From positions 122,513 through 186,512 of the forward strand of contig CAVYXV010000001.1 of the NCBI GenBank assembly GCA_963772585.1: DNA of 64,000 bases, read 5' to 3'. Source of the stretch: CAVVXN01 sp963772585 (GTDB lineage Bacteria; Planctomycetota; PLA2; JAEUHO01). The first letter of the stretch is position 1; the number at the start of each line of letters is the position of its first letter. The notes beneath the pieces were generated by a model. That model saw only the letters and a list, made by a program, of their open reading frames with translations. It searched no databases and was not told where the DNA came from. Positions 51,810 to 59,377 of this stretch are shown one piece after another. The position numbers were made by a program, and so were the translations under genes.

Positions 51810-52895
51810 TCACCCGATCAGCATGGCGTCGCCGTAGGAGTAGAACCGGTACCGGCGCCGGACGGCCTCCGCGTACGCCGCAAGGACGCGCTCCCGCCCC
51901 GCGAACGCCGCGACGAGCGCGAGGAGCGTCGAGCGGGGCAGGTGGAAGTTCGTGAGCAGCGCGTCCACGACGCGGAACCGGTATCCGGGCAGGATCAGGA
52001 GGCGGGTCCGCGCCAGGCCGGGGACCGGAAGCTCGTCGGGCGATGCGACGGCCGAGGCCTCCAGCGCCCGCACGGTCGTCGTCCCCACGGCCACCACACG
52101 GCGCCCCTCCCGCCGCGCAGCCCGTACCGCGTCGGCCGTCGCCGCGGGAATCTCGTAGACCTCCTCGTGCATGGGGTGGTCCTCGAGGCGCTCCGTCCGC
52201 ACCGGCTCGAAGGTCCCGAGGCCCACGTGGAGGGTCAGGAAGCGGATCACCACGCCCCCCGCCCCGAGCTGCTCGAGGAGGTCCTCCGTCAGGTGGAGCC
52301 CCGCCGTCGGCGCCGCGATCGCCCCGCGCGCCCCCGCGTGCTCGCGCCCGCGCGTGCGCACGCGCGCCCGCGCGCCCGCGCGCGCGAAGACGGTCTGGTA
52401 GCGCTCCCGGTCCATCGCCGCCCGCGGGTCGTCGTCCTCCCGCCGGATGTAGGGCGGGAGCGGCATCCGCCCCGCACGCTCCATCAGCGCCTCCACCGCA
52501 GCCCCCTCCCCCGACACCACCCAGCGGCCCCCGCCGAGCGCCCGTCCGAGGCGCACCGCTCCCCCACCCACTACCGCCAGTCGCTCGCCCTCCACCAGCC
52601 GCCCCCCCGCCCGCGCCAGGGCCAACCAGCCCGCGTCGCCCGGCTCGACGAGCAGCACCTCCACCCGCCCGCCCGTGCGGCGCCGGCAGAGGAGCCGCGC
52701 CGCCAGCACGCGGGTGTCGTTCAGCACCAGCAGATCCCCCGGCCGGAGCAGCGCCGGCAGGTCGACGATCCGCCGGTGGAGGCACCCCCCCCCGCCACGG
52801 TCCAGGCCCATCAACCGCGCGTTCTCCCGCCGGGGTGCCGGCTCCTGGGCCACGAGCTCCGGCGGCAGGTCGTAGTCGAGCTCCTCCTGCCGCAC
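51810..52895 (-). CDS. queA: S-adenosylmethionine:tRNA ribosyltransferase-isomerase
   Basis: 361 residues from the GTG at 52895 behind GGAGG. Landmarks: LDYDLPPELVAQEPAPRREN, LLRPGDLLVLNDTRVLAARL, PLPPYIRREDDDPRAAMDRE, APTAGLHLTEDLLEQL, LTLHVGLGTFEPVRTERLED and LLTNFHLPRSTLLALVAAFA. Between YQTVFAR and AIAAPTAG there are about 20 extra Arg/Ala/Gly residues encoded by CG tract T3; ordinary QueA has only three or four there. The rest is normal. It makes epoxyqueuosine on tRNA. First gene of the queA-queG-glycosyltransferase run. Confidence 0.96.
   Translation of the reverse strand: MRQEELDYDLPPELVAQEPAPRRENARLMGLDRGGGGCLHRRIVDLPALLRPGDLLVLNDTRVLAARLLCRRRTGGRVEVLLVEPGDAGWLALARAGGRLVEGERLAVVGGGAVRLGRALGGGRWVVSGEGAAVEALMERAGRMPLPPYIRREDDDPRAAMDRERYQTVFARAGARARVRTRGREHAGARGAIAAPTAGLHLTEDLLEQLGAGGVVIRFLTLHVGLGTFEPVRTERLEDHPMHEEVYEIPAATADAVRAARREGRRVVAVGTTTVRALEASAVASPDELPVPGLARTRLLILPGYRFRVVDALLTNFHLPRSTLLALVAAFAGRERVLAAYAEAVRRRYRFYSYGDAMLIG
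52327..52389 (-). repeat. Alternating-CG tract T3 inside queA
   Basis: 63 bases, GCGCCCCCGCGTGCTCGCGC at the start and GCGCGCGCGAAG at the end on the plus strand. It encodes ARAGARARVRTRGREHAGA, an in-frame insertion beside the conserved APTAG motif. Part of the right end may be native QueA sequence. Confidence 0.7.
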
Positions 52896-52936
52896 CGCCC
52901 GGCCTCCGCGAGCCCCCCGCCCCCCTGCCGCGGATC

Positions 52937-54484
52937 CTACGGGGCCGCGCGGCCTCCTTCGCCCCCGGCGCCGCTCTCCCGTCCCCGCGCGTACGTCTCC
53001 GTCCACCCGCAGAGCCGCTCTGCGTGCGCCCCCGACAGCGCGCGCGCCGTCGCCCGCCACCGCCAGTTGCCGTCCGGCCGCCCCGGGCGGTTCAGTCGGG
53101 CCCGGCTCCCGAGCCCGAGCGTGTCCTGGAGCGGGACCACCGCCCAGGAGGCGACCGAGCCGTACGCGAGGCGGATCAGCGTCTCGGGCGCGTCGGCGGC
53201 CGAGATCCGCCGCCCGAGATACGCGAAGAGACGTCGCGCCACCGGCCCGCCGGCCGCCTCCTCGAACCACCCGCGCACCGTGTCGTTGTCGTGCGTCCCC
53301 GTGTAGACCACGACGTCGGGATGGTGGAACGCCGGGAGGTGCTCCGAACGCGGGAACTTCTCCCCGAACGCGAACTGGAGCACGCGCATGCCCGGAAGGG
53401 CGAACCGCGCCATCAACGCCCGGACCTCCGCGTCGATCGTCCCCAGGTCCTCGGCGATGACCGGGAGGCCCGGCAGCGCTCGGGCCAACGCGTCGAGCAG
53501 CCCCGCCCCGGGTCCCGGCACCCACCGCCCCGCCTCCGCGGTCCGTGCGCCGGCGGGGATCTCCCAGTACGCCGAGAGCCCGCGGAAGTGGTCGAGCCGG
53601 ACCGCGTCGAACAGCCCGAGCAGGTGGCGCATCCGCGCCGTCCACCAAGCGTACCCCTCGTCGGCGTGCCGCGCCCACCGGTACGTGGGGTTCCCCCAGA
53701 GCTGCCCCGTCGCGCTGAAGTAGTCGGGCGGAACGCCGGCCACGGTGACGCTGTGCCCCGCTTCGTCCAGCGCGAAGAGCTCGCGATGGGCCCACACGTC
53801 CGCGCTGTCGTGGGCGACGTACAGCGGAAGGTCCCCCACCAGCACGACGCCGCGCCGCGCCGCCTCCCCCCGGAGCCGCCGCCACTGCCGCACCCCGAGG
53901 AACTGCAGCAGCACGTGCCGCTCGACCGCCCGGCGGTGCCGCCTCGCCGCCGCGGCGAGCGCGGCCGGTTGCCGGTCCCGCACCCCCGCCGGCCACGCCG
54001 TCCACGCGCGCCCCCGCGCGGCCTCCCGCAACGCGAGGAAGAGCGCGAGGTCCTCCACCCACGCCGCCTCCTCCTCGCGGAAGCGCGCCGCCTCGTCGCG
54101 GAGCGCGCGGGGCGCCGACCGCTTCCACGTGGCCGCCAATCGCGCGAAGAGCGCGTTCTTCCCTTCCCCCACGGCCGCGTAGGCGATCCGCGAGGAGGGG
54201 CGCCCGCAAAGCCCCTCCACCCCGTCGGCGCCGACGAGGCCGTCGTCCCGCAGATCTTCCGGAGAGAGAAGGAGCGGGTCGATCCCGAATGCGCCGAGGC
54301 CGCTGTACGGGGAGTTCCCGAACGCCGGCGTCGTCACGCCGACGGGAAGCACCTGCCAGATCGCCTGCCCGCCCCGCTCCAGGAACGCGAGGAACCGCCG
54401 CGCCCCCGGTCCGAGGTCCCCGATCGCGCCGCGCCCGGGGAGCGCCGTCACGGGCAGCAGGATTCCCGCGCGCCTGACCTTCAC
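52937..54484 (-). CDS. malQ: 4-alpha-glucanotransferase
   Basis: 515 residues from the GTG at 54484, overlapping the glgX stop. GH77 signatures: AGILLPVTALPGRGAIGDLG, GNSPYSGLGAFGIDPLLLSP, VVLVGDLPLYVAHDSADVWA, FDAVRLDHFRGLSAYWEIPA with the catalytic Asp, VIAEDLGTIDAEVRALMARF with the acid Glu, and YTGTHDNDTVRGW. It transfers maltodextrin segments during glycogen turnover, together with the debranching enzyme encoded just upstream. Confidence 0.96.
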   Translation of the reverse strand: MKVRRAGILLPVTALPGRGAIGDLGPGARRFLAFLERGGQAIWQVLPVGVTTPAFGNSPYSGLGAFGIDPLLLSPEDLRDDGLVGADGVEGLCGRPSSRIAYAAVGEGKNALFARLAATWKRSAPRALRDEAARFREEEAAWVEDLALFLALREAARGRAWTAWPAGVRDRQPAALAAAARRHRRAVERHVLLQFLGVRQWRRLRGEAARRGVVLVGDLPLYVAHDSADVWAHRELFALDEAGHSVTVAGVPPDYFSATGQLWGNPTYRWARHADEGYAWWTARMRHLLGLFDAVRLDHFRGLSAYWEIPAGARTAEAGRWVPGPGAGLLDALARALPGLPVIAEDLGTIDAEVRALMARFALPGMRVLQFAFGEKFPRSEHLPAFHHPDVVVYTGTHDNDTVRGWFEEAAGGPVARRLFAYLGRRISAADAPETLIRLAYGSVASWAVVPLQDTLGLGSRARLNRPGRPDGNWRWRATARALSGAHAERLCGWTETYARGRESGAGGEGGRAAP

Positions 54485-56562
54485 GGGATCGCCTCGGCCG
54501 ACGGCGCCAGCGCGAGCAGCACGACGCTCCGCCCTCCCGCCACGTACGTGCGCGTGCCCACCGGAACGGCCCCGCCGGCCTCGCACACGTCCGACGGCGA
54601 CGGTAGCGACGTGTCCACCACCCGGAACCACCGGACGCCTCCGCCCGCCGGAGCCGGGGGCAAGTGGAACGTCAGTTCCTTCTCGTAGGCGTTGAACAGC
54701 GCGTGGAGCGCCCTGGGCCCGCCGTCGCCGAGCGCGGTGCACGCGATGCTGTGCGACCAGGGCTCCAGATCCGGCTTGTCGAGCTCGACCCCGTGCCAGC
54801 GGACGACCCCCTCGCGCAAGAGTTCCGCGAGCGTCCGGTCCGGCCGGTCGCTCCGCGGCGCCACGTGCAGGCGGATGCGGATCAGCCGCCGCACGAACCG
54901 GTGCACGTCCGCGTACCGCTCCAGCCGCCGCCAGTCCATCCAACTGATCTCGTTGTCCTGGCAGTAGGCGTTGTTGTTCCCGCCCTGCGTCCGACGCATC
55001 TCGTCGCCCATCAGCAGCATTGGCGTGCCCATGGAGAGAAGCGTGATCGCCAGCAGGTTCTTGATCTGGCGGTTGCGCACGGCCTCGATCGCCGGATCGT
55101 TCGTGGGCCCCTCCGCCCCGTGGTTCGCGCTGTTGTTCGCGTCGCTCCCGCTCCCGGCATCGAGGCCGTTCGCCTCGTTGTGCTTGCGCTCGTAGGACAC
55201 CAGGTCGTTCATGGTGAATCCGTCGTGGCACGTGACGAAGTTGATGCTCTCCTCCGGCCCCCGCCCCTTGTGCCGGTAGAGGTCGGGCGACGCGACGATC
55301 CGGCTCTGGAACGCCGTCACCGTGCCCTCGTCGCCGCGCACGAAGCGCCGCACGTCGTCCCGGAACCGCCCGTTCCACTCCTTCCAGTGGTCCCCGGCGA
55401 ACTGCCCCACCTGCTCCAACCCGCCCGCGTCCCACGCCTCGGCGATCAGCTTCGCCGGCGCCAGGACGGGATCGGTGTCGATCCGCCACAGCACGGGCGG
55501 ATCCTCCAGCACCGCCCCGCGCTTGTCCCGCGACAGGATCGAAGCGAGGTCGAAGCGGAACCCGTCGACGTGCATCTCCCGGACCCAGTACCGCAGGCTG
55601 TCCAGGATCATCCGCTGCATCACGGCGTGGTTCGCGCGCACCGTGTTCCCGCACCCCGAGAAGTCGAGGTACCGACCCGTGCGCTCGTCGGTCAGGTAGT
55701 ACTCGCGGTTCGCGAGCCCGCGGAACCCGAACGTCGGCCCGTCGTCCTTGCCCTCCGCCGTGTGGTTGTAGACGACGTCGAGCACGACCTCGATCCCCGC
55801 GCGGTGGAAGGCCTTGACCATCCCCCGGAACTCGTCCAGCACTCCGCAGGGGGCTTTCGCCGCGGCGTAGGCGGAGTGCGGCGCGAAGAAGGATACGGGC
55901 GAGTAGCCCCAGTAGTTCACGAGCCCCGGCGGGGCGTCCTGGACGTCGAAGGCGTAGACCGGCAGCAGTTCGACGACCGTCACCCCCAGGTCCCGGAGGT
56001 AGGGGATCCGCTCGATCGCCCCGCGGTACGTCCCGCGCAACTCCTCCGTCACGCCGGAGGACGGATGCCGCGTGAACCCCGCCACGTGCATCTCGTAGAT
56101 CACGGTGTTTCGCCACGGGTGGCGCGGATGCTCGTCGCCCTCCCAGTCGTAGCCGCGGCAGTCGGTCACGATGCTCCGCATGGCGACCGCCGTCGTGTCG
56201 CCCCGCCCGACGAGCCGCCGGCGTTCGTAGCGCGGCGGGGCGTGGACCGCCCGCGCGTAGGGATCGAGCAGCAGCTTCTCCCGGTCGAAGCGAAGCCCGA
56301 GCCTCGGCGCCCAGGGCCCGTCCACGCGGTAGCCGTAGGCCGTCCCCGCTTGGAGCCCCCCGACGAAGACGTGCCAGTACGCGCCGGTGTGGTGCGTCCG
56401 CGGGTCGAACGGCACCACCGCCGCGGGCACCTCGTCATCCGGATCGCTAAAGAGGACCACCTCGACCCCCGTCGCGTCGCGCGCGTACACGCTGAAATTC
56501 ACCCCCCCCGGCGTCACCGTAGCGCCGAGGGGGAAGCTCTCCCCGTGCTCGACCGTGGCCAT
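54481..56562 (-). CDS. glgX: Glycogen debranching enzyme (isoamylase type)
   Basis: 693 residues from the ATG at 56562 (GGGAG upstream). CBM48-like start GESFPLGATVTPGGVNFSVY, then the GH13 barrel: GIEVVLDVVYNHTAEGKDDG, MHVDGFRFDLASILSRDKRG with the nucleophile Asp, LIAEAWDAGGLEQVGQFAGD with the acid Glu, and NFVTCHDGFTMNDLVSYERK. LLMGDEMRRTQGGNNNAYCQ and DNEISWMDW are the GlgX/TreX marks. It cuts alpha-1,6 branches. The malQ gene follows, coupled by GTGA. Confidence 0.96.
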   Translation of the reverse strand: MATVEHGESFPLGATVTPGGVNFSVYARDATGVEVVLFSDPDDEVPAAVVPFDPRTHHTGAYWHVFVGGLQAGTAYGYRVDGPWAPRLGLRFDREKLLLDPYARAVHAPPRYERRRLVGRGDTTAVAMRSIVTDCRGYDWEGDEHPRHPWRNTVIYEMHVAGFTRHPSSGVTEELRGTYRGAIERIPYLRDLGVTVVELLPVYAFDVQDAPPGLVNYWGYSPVSFFAPHSAYAAAKAPCGVLDEFRGMVKAFHRAGIEVVLDVVYNHTAEGKDDGPTFGFRGLANREYYLTDERTGRYLDFSGCGNTVRANHAVMQRMILDSLRYWVREMHVDGFRFDLASILSRDKRGAVLEDPPVLWRIDTDPVLAPAKLIAEAWDAGGLEQVGQFAGDHWKEWNGRFRDDVRRFVRGDEGTVTAFQSRIVASPDLYRHKGRGPEESINFVTCHDGFTMNDLVSYERKHNEANGLDAGSGSDANNSANHGAEGPTNDPAIEAVRNRQIKNLLAITLLSMGTPMLLMGDEMRRTQGGNNNAYCQDNEISWMDWRRLERYADVHRFVRRLIRIRLHVAPRSDRPDRTLAELLREGVVRWHGVELDKPDLEPWSHSIACTALGDGGPRALHALFNAYEKELTFHLPPAPAGGGVRWFRVVDTSLPSPSDVCEAGGAVPVGTRTYVAGGRSVVLLALAPSAEAIP

Positions 56563-56706
56563 GCCGCTGCGCTCCCGACGGACCCGCTCCCGAAGCCCCC
56601 AAGCATACGGACGGGGACCGCGGCGAGAGCCCATCGCCCCGCACGCGGGTCCTCGCCGCCGCCCCCGCGCGCCTCCCGCCCGCCCCGCGGTACGCTCGCT
56701 CCGCCC

Positions 56707-57543
56707 GTGTCCGACCGAACCGCCGCCCCGCCCGCCCGGCCGCTCGCCGCCCTCCAGGCGCTCTTCGCCCGAAGCCGCCGCCCCCTCGTGCTGACGGGCG
56801 CGGGCGTCAGCACCGCGTCGGGCATCCCCGACTACCGCGACCGCGACGGCGGCTGGAAGGCGCGGCGCCCCGTCACCTACCACGCGTTCCGCACGAGCCC
56901 GGCCACCCGCCGCCGCTACTGGGCGCGGAGCCTCGTCGGCTGGCCCCGGATGGCCGACGCCCGCCCCAACGCCGCCCACGAGATCCTGGCCCGCCTGGAG
57001 CGGGAGGGCCGCGTCCACCACCTCCTGACCCAGAACGTGGACGGCCTCCACCAGCGCGCCGGAAGCCGCCGCGTGCTCGACCTCCACGGCCGCCTCGACC
57101 TCGTCGAGTGCCTGGGCTGCCTCACGGCGCTCGACCGCCGCGCCTTCCAACAGGATCTCCTCGCCCGGAACGCCGCCTTCGCCGCTCTCCCCGCCGAGGC
57201 CGCTCCCGACGGCGACGCGGCGCTCGACCACGTCTCCTTCGACGCCTTCCAGGTCCCCGACTGCCCCGCCTGCGGCGGCGTCTTGAAGCCCGCCGTCGTC
57301 TTCTTCGGCGAGAACGTCCCCGCCGACCGGGTGGAGAGCAGCTACCGCCTCGTGAGCGAGGCGGACCTCCTCCTCGTCGTCGGCTCCTCCCTGATGGTCT
57401 TCTCCGGCTACCGCTTCGTCCGCGCCGCGCGCCGCTACGACATCCCCGTGGCCCTCGTGAACCTCGGCCGCACCCGCGCCGACGGCGAGGCCGCGCTGAA
57501 GGTCGAGGCGCCGTGCGCCGAGGTGCTCCAGGCGCTGGCGTAG
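56707..57543 (+). CDS. cobB: Sirtuin-type NAD-dependent protein deacylase
   Basis: 278 residues from the GTG at 56707. PLVLTGAGVSTASGIPDYRD is the NAD site, LLTQNVDGLHQRAGSRRVLD and LHGRLDLVECLGCLTALDRR carry the catalytic His and the first zinc pair (C-x2-C), and PDCPACGGVLKPAVVFFGEN the second. LLLVVGSSLMVFSGYRFVRA closes the Rossmann part. It removes acyl groups from Lys using NAD. Divergent from glgX across about 140 bases. Confidence 0.94.
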   Translation: MSDRTAAPPARPLAALQALFARSRRPLVLTGAGVSTASGIPDYRDRDGGWKARRPVTYHAFRTSPATRRRYWARSLVGWPRMADARPNAAHEILARLEREGRVHHLLTQNVDGLHQRAGSRRVLDLHGRLDLVECLGCLTALDRRAFQQDLLARNAAFAALPAEAAPDGDAALDHVSFDAFQVPDCPACGGVLKPAVVFFGENVPADRVESSYRLVSEADLLLVVGSSLMVFSGYRFVRAARRYDIPVALVNLGRTRADGEAALKVEAPCAEVLQALA

Positions 57544-57651
57544 CCGCGGCACGGGCCATCGCTCGGTTCGGGAGGGGGGGAGCGGCCTACTGGCCGCGCG
57601 GGGGCCGGGGAGGCGCTCCGATCGCCGCCCGCGGCGACGAGCCTCGCCCGT

Positions 57652-58572
57652 CTACGACCCGCCCGCCACCCCGCCGGGCGCCCGCCGCGCGCGGGTGTGC
57701 GCCACGAGCAACCCACCGATCACGAGGGCGCCGCCGCCGAGCACCGTCACGCTGAGCGGCTCGCCGAGCAGCACGATCCCGCCCGCGACGGCGACGAGCG
57801 GGATCGCGTAGATCAGCGAGTTCGTGGTCGTCGCGCCGAGCACCTGGAGGCAGCGGTTCCACCAGAGGTAGGCGAGGCCCGAGCAGAAGACGCCGAGGAA
57901 CGCGACGCAGCCCCACGCGAGCGGCGAGGGCGCCCGCCAGCCGTCGCGGATCGTCTCGAACGCGGCGAAGGGCACCAGCGTCACCACCCCCCAGACGATC
58001 GAGAGGTGCGTCACCCACCCGACGGGATGGCGCCGCGAGACCCGGTGGACCACGAAGCCGTAGATCACCCAGATGGCGACCGTGGAGAGCATCAACCCGT
58101 CGCCGAGGACGGTCGCCTCGCCCCCCGTGTCCCCTCCCACGATCAGGGTCACGCCGCCAAGCGCAAGCGCGAAGCCGAGCAGCGTCCGCGCGGCCGGCGC
58201 ACGCCGCACGAGGATCCCCTCCGTGAGCGCGGTGGCGAGCGGCGCCGTCGCGACGATCAGGGAGCCGTGCGCGGCCGTGGTGTGCGCAAGCCCGGTGTTC
58301 TCCAGCACGAAGGCGAGCGTCACGCCGAAGAACCCGGCGAGAAAGAGATCTCGGTGGTCCGCGAAGCCCGCCGGCGCCGTTCGCCGAAGCCCCCGCCGCA
58401 CGATCGGCCAGAGCACCACGAGCGCGATCACGAACCGCAGGAACGCGAGCGTCCACGGCCCGACTTCGACCACGGCGATCCGCGTCGCGGCGAACGAGAG
58501 CCCCCACAGCACCACGACGACGGCCCCGAGGCCCCAGGCGCGTCGGCGGTCGGCGGCGTGCGGTGCGTCCAT
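57652..58572 (-). CDS. EamA/DMT-superfamily transporter
   Basis: 306 residues, ten helices in two EamA repeats: LGAVVVVLWGLSFAATRIAV, then VTLAFVLENTGLAHTTAAHG and SLIVATAPLATALTEGILV in the first, and FLGVFCSGLAYLWWNRCLQV and TTTNSLIYAIPLVAVAGGIV in the second. Drug/metabolite transporters of this kind export amino acids or similar small molecules; the substrate is unknown. It is divergent from the HIT gene. Confidence 0.92.
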   Translation of the reverse strand: MDAPHAADRRRAWGLGAVVVVLWGLSFAATRIAVVEVGPWTLAFLRFVIALVVLWPIVRRGLRRTAPAGFADHRDLFLAGFFGVTLAFVLENTGLAHTTAAHGSLIVATAPLATALTEGILVRRAPAARTLLGFALALGGVTLIVGGDTGGEATVLGDGLMLSTVAIWVIYGFVVHRVSRRHPVGWVTHLSIVWGVVTLVPFAAFETIRDGWRAPSPLAWGCVAFLGVFCSGLAYLWWNRCLQVLGATTTNSLIYAIPLVAVAGGIVLLGEPLSVTVLGGGALVIGGLLVAHTRARRAPGGVAGGS

Positions 58573-58664
58573 GCTCCTTGGGCACGGATCCTGCCCTTGG
58601 ATCTCGGCCCCACCAAGCCCGGACCGCCGGCCGCTACACTGGCCGCCCGAAGCAAGGAGCCCCC

Positions 58665-59090
58665 ATGGCGAAGCGCGATCCCGACTGCATCTTCTGCAAG
58701 ATCGTGGCGGGCGAGATCCCCTCCCGCCGCGTCTACGAGGACGACCGCCTCCTCGGCTTCCTCGACATCGCCCCGCTCGCCCCGGGGCACACGCTCCTGA
58801 TCCCCAAGGACCACCACGAGCGCGCGACGGACCTGCCCGACGACCTCGCCGGCCGGATCGGCGCGCTCCTCCCCCGCCTCAGCCGCGCCGTCATGGCGGC
58901 GACGAAGGCGCCGGGCTTCAACCTCCTCCAATCGAACGACGCCTGCGCGGGCCAGCAGATCGGCCATGTGCACGTCCACGTGATCCCGCGCCGCCCGAAG
59001 GACGGCCTGGGCTACCGGTGGAACACGACGAGCTACGAGGGCGACGCGGCCGACGACTGGCAGGGCCGGATCCGACGGGCGATGGGCTGA
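58665..59090 (+). CDS. HIT-family nucleotide hydrolase (Hint type)
   Basis: 141 residues from the ATG at 58665 behind AAGGAG. DCIFCKIVAGEIPSRRVYED, then LAPGHTLLIPKDHHERATDL and the histidine triad GHVHVHVIPRRPKDGL. Hint-type enzymes split nucleoside phosphoramidates and bind zinc through the first Cys pair and His. Monocistronic. Confidence 0.94.
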   Translation: MAKRDPDCIFCKIVAGEIPSRRVYEDDRLLGFLDIAPLAPGHTLLIPKDHHERATDLPDDLAGRIGALLPRLSRAVMAATKAPGFNLLQSNDACAGQQIGHVHVHVIPRRPKDGLGYRWNTTSYEGDAADDWQGRIRRAMG

Positions 59091-59377
59091 CGCGCCGGGG
59101 CGAAAGCCCTCCTACCCTTCGGCCCCGCGCGAATCGCCCGCCCCGCACCGCGTCCCACGGGCGTGGACCGCCGACGCCGCGGAGGGCCGCTCCGGGATGG
59201 ACGCGGGTGGTGGGTAGGATCCGGGCGGGAGGGGCCGTCGCGGGAGCGTTGCTCCTGGCCGCGGCCGGCAGCGGCGAGGAGCCGGCGACGACCGCCCCCC
59301 CGCCGACACGCATGCGAGGCTAGACGCCTCGACCTTGATCGCACGCGGACCCCGTCGAGGCCCGCGGGGGAGGGAGC

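Noticed and set aside
59207..59323. A 38-residue frame with a signal-peptide-like start (RIRAGGAVAGALLLAAAGSG) before glgP.
   Set aside because: No ribosome site, too short to judge, and it ends in Pro/Thr-rich sequence. It may be a remnant of a secreted protein.
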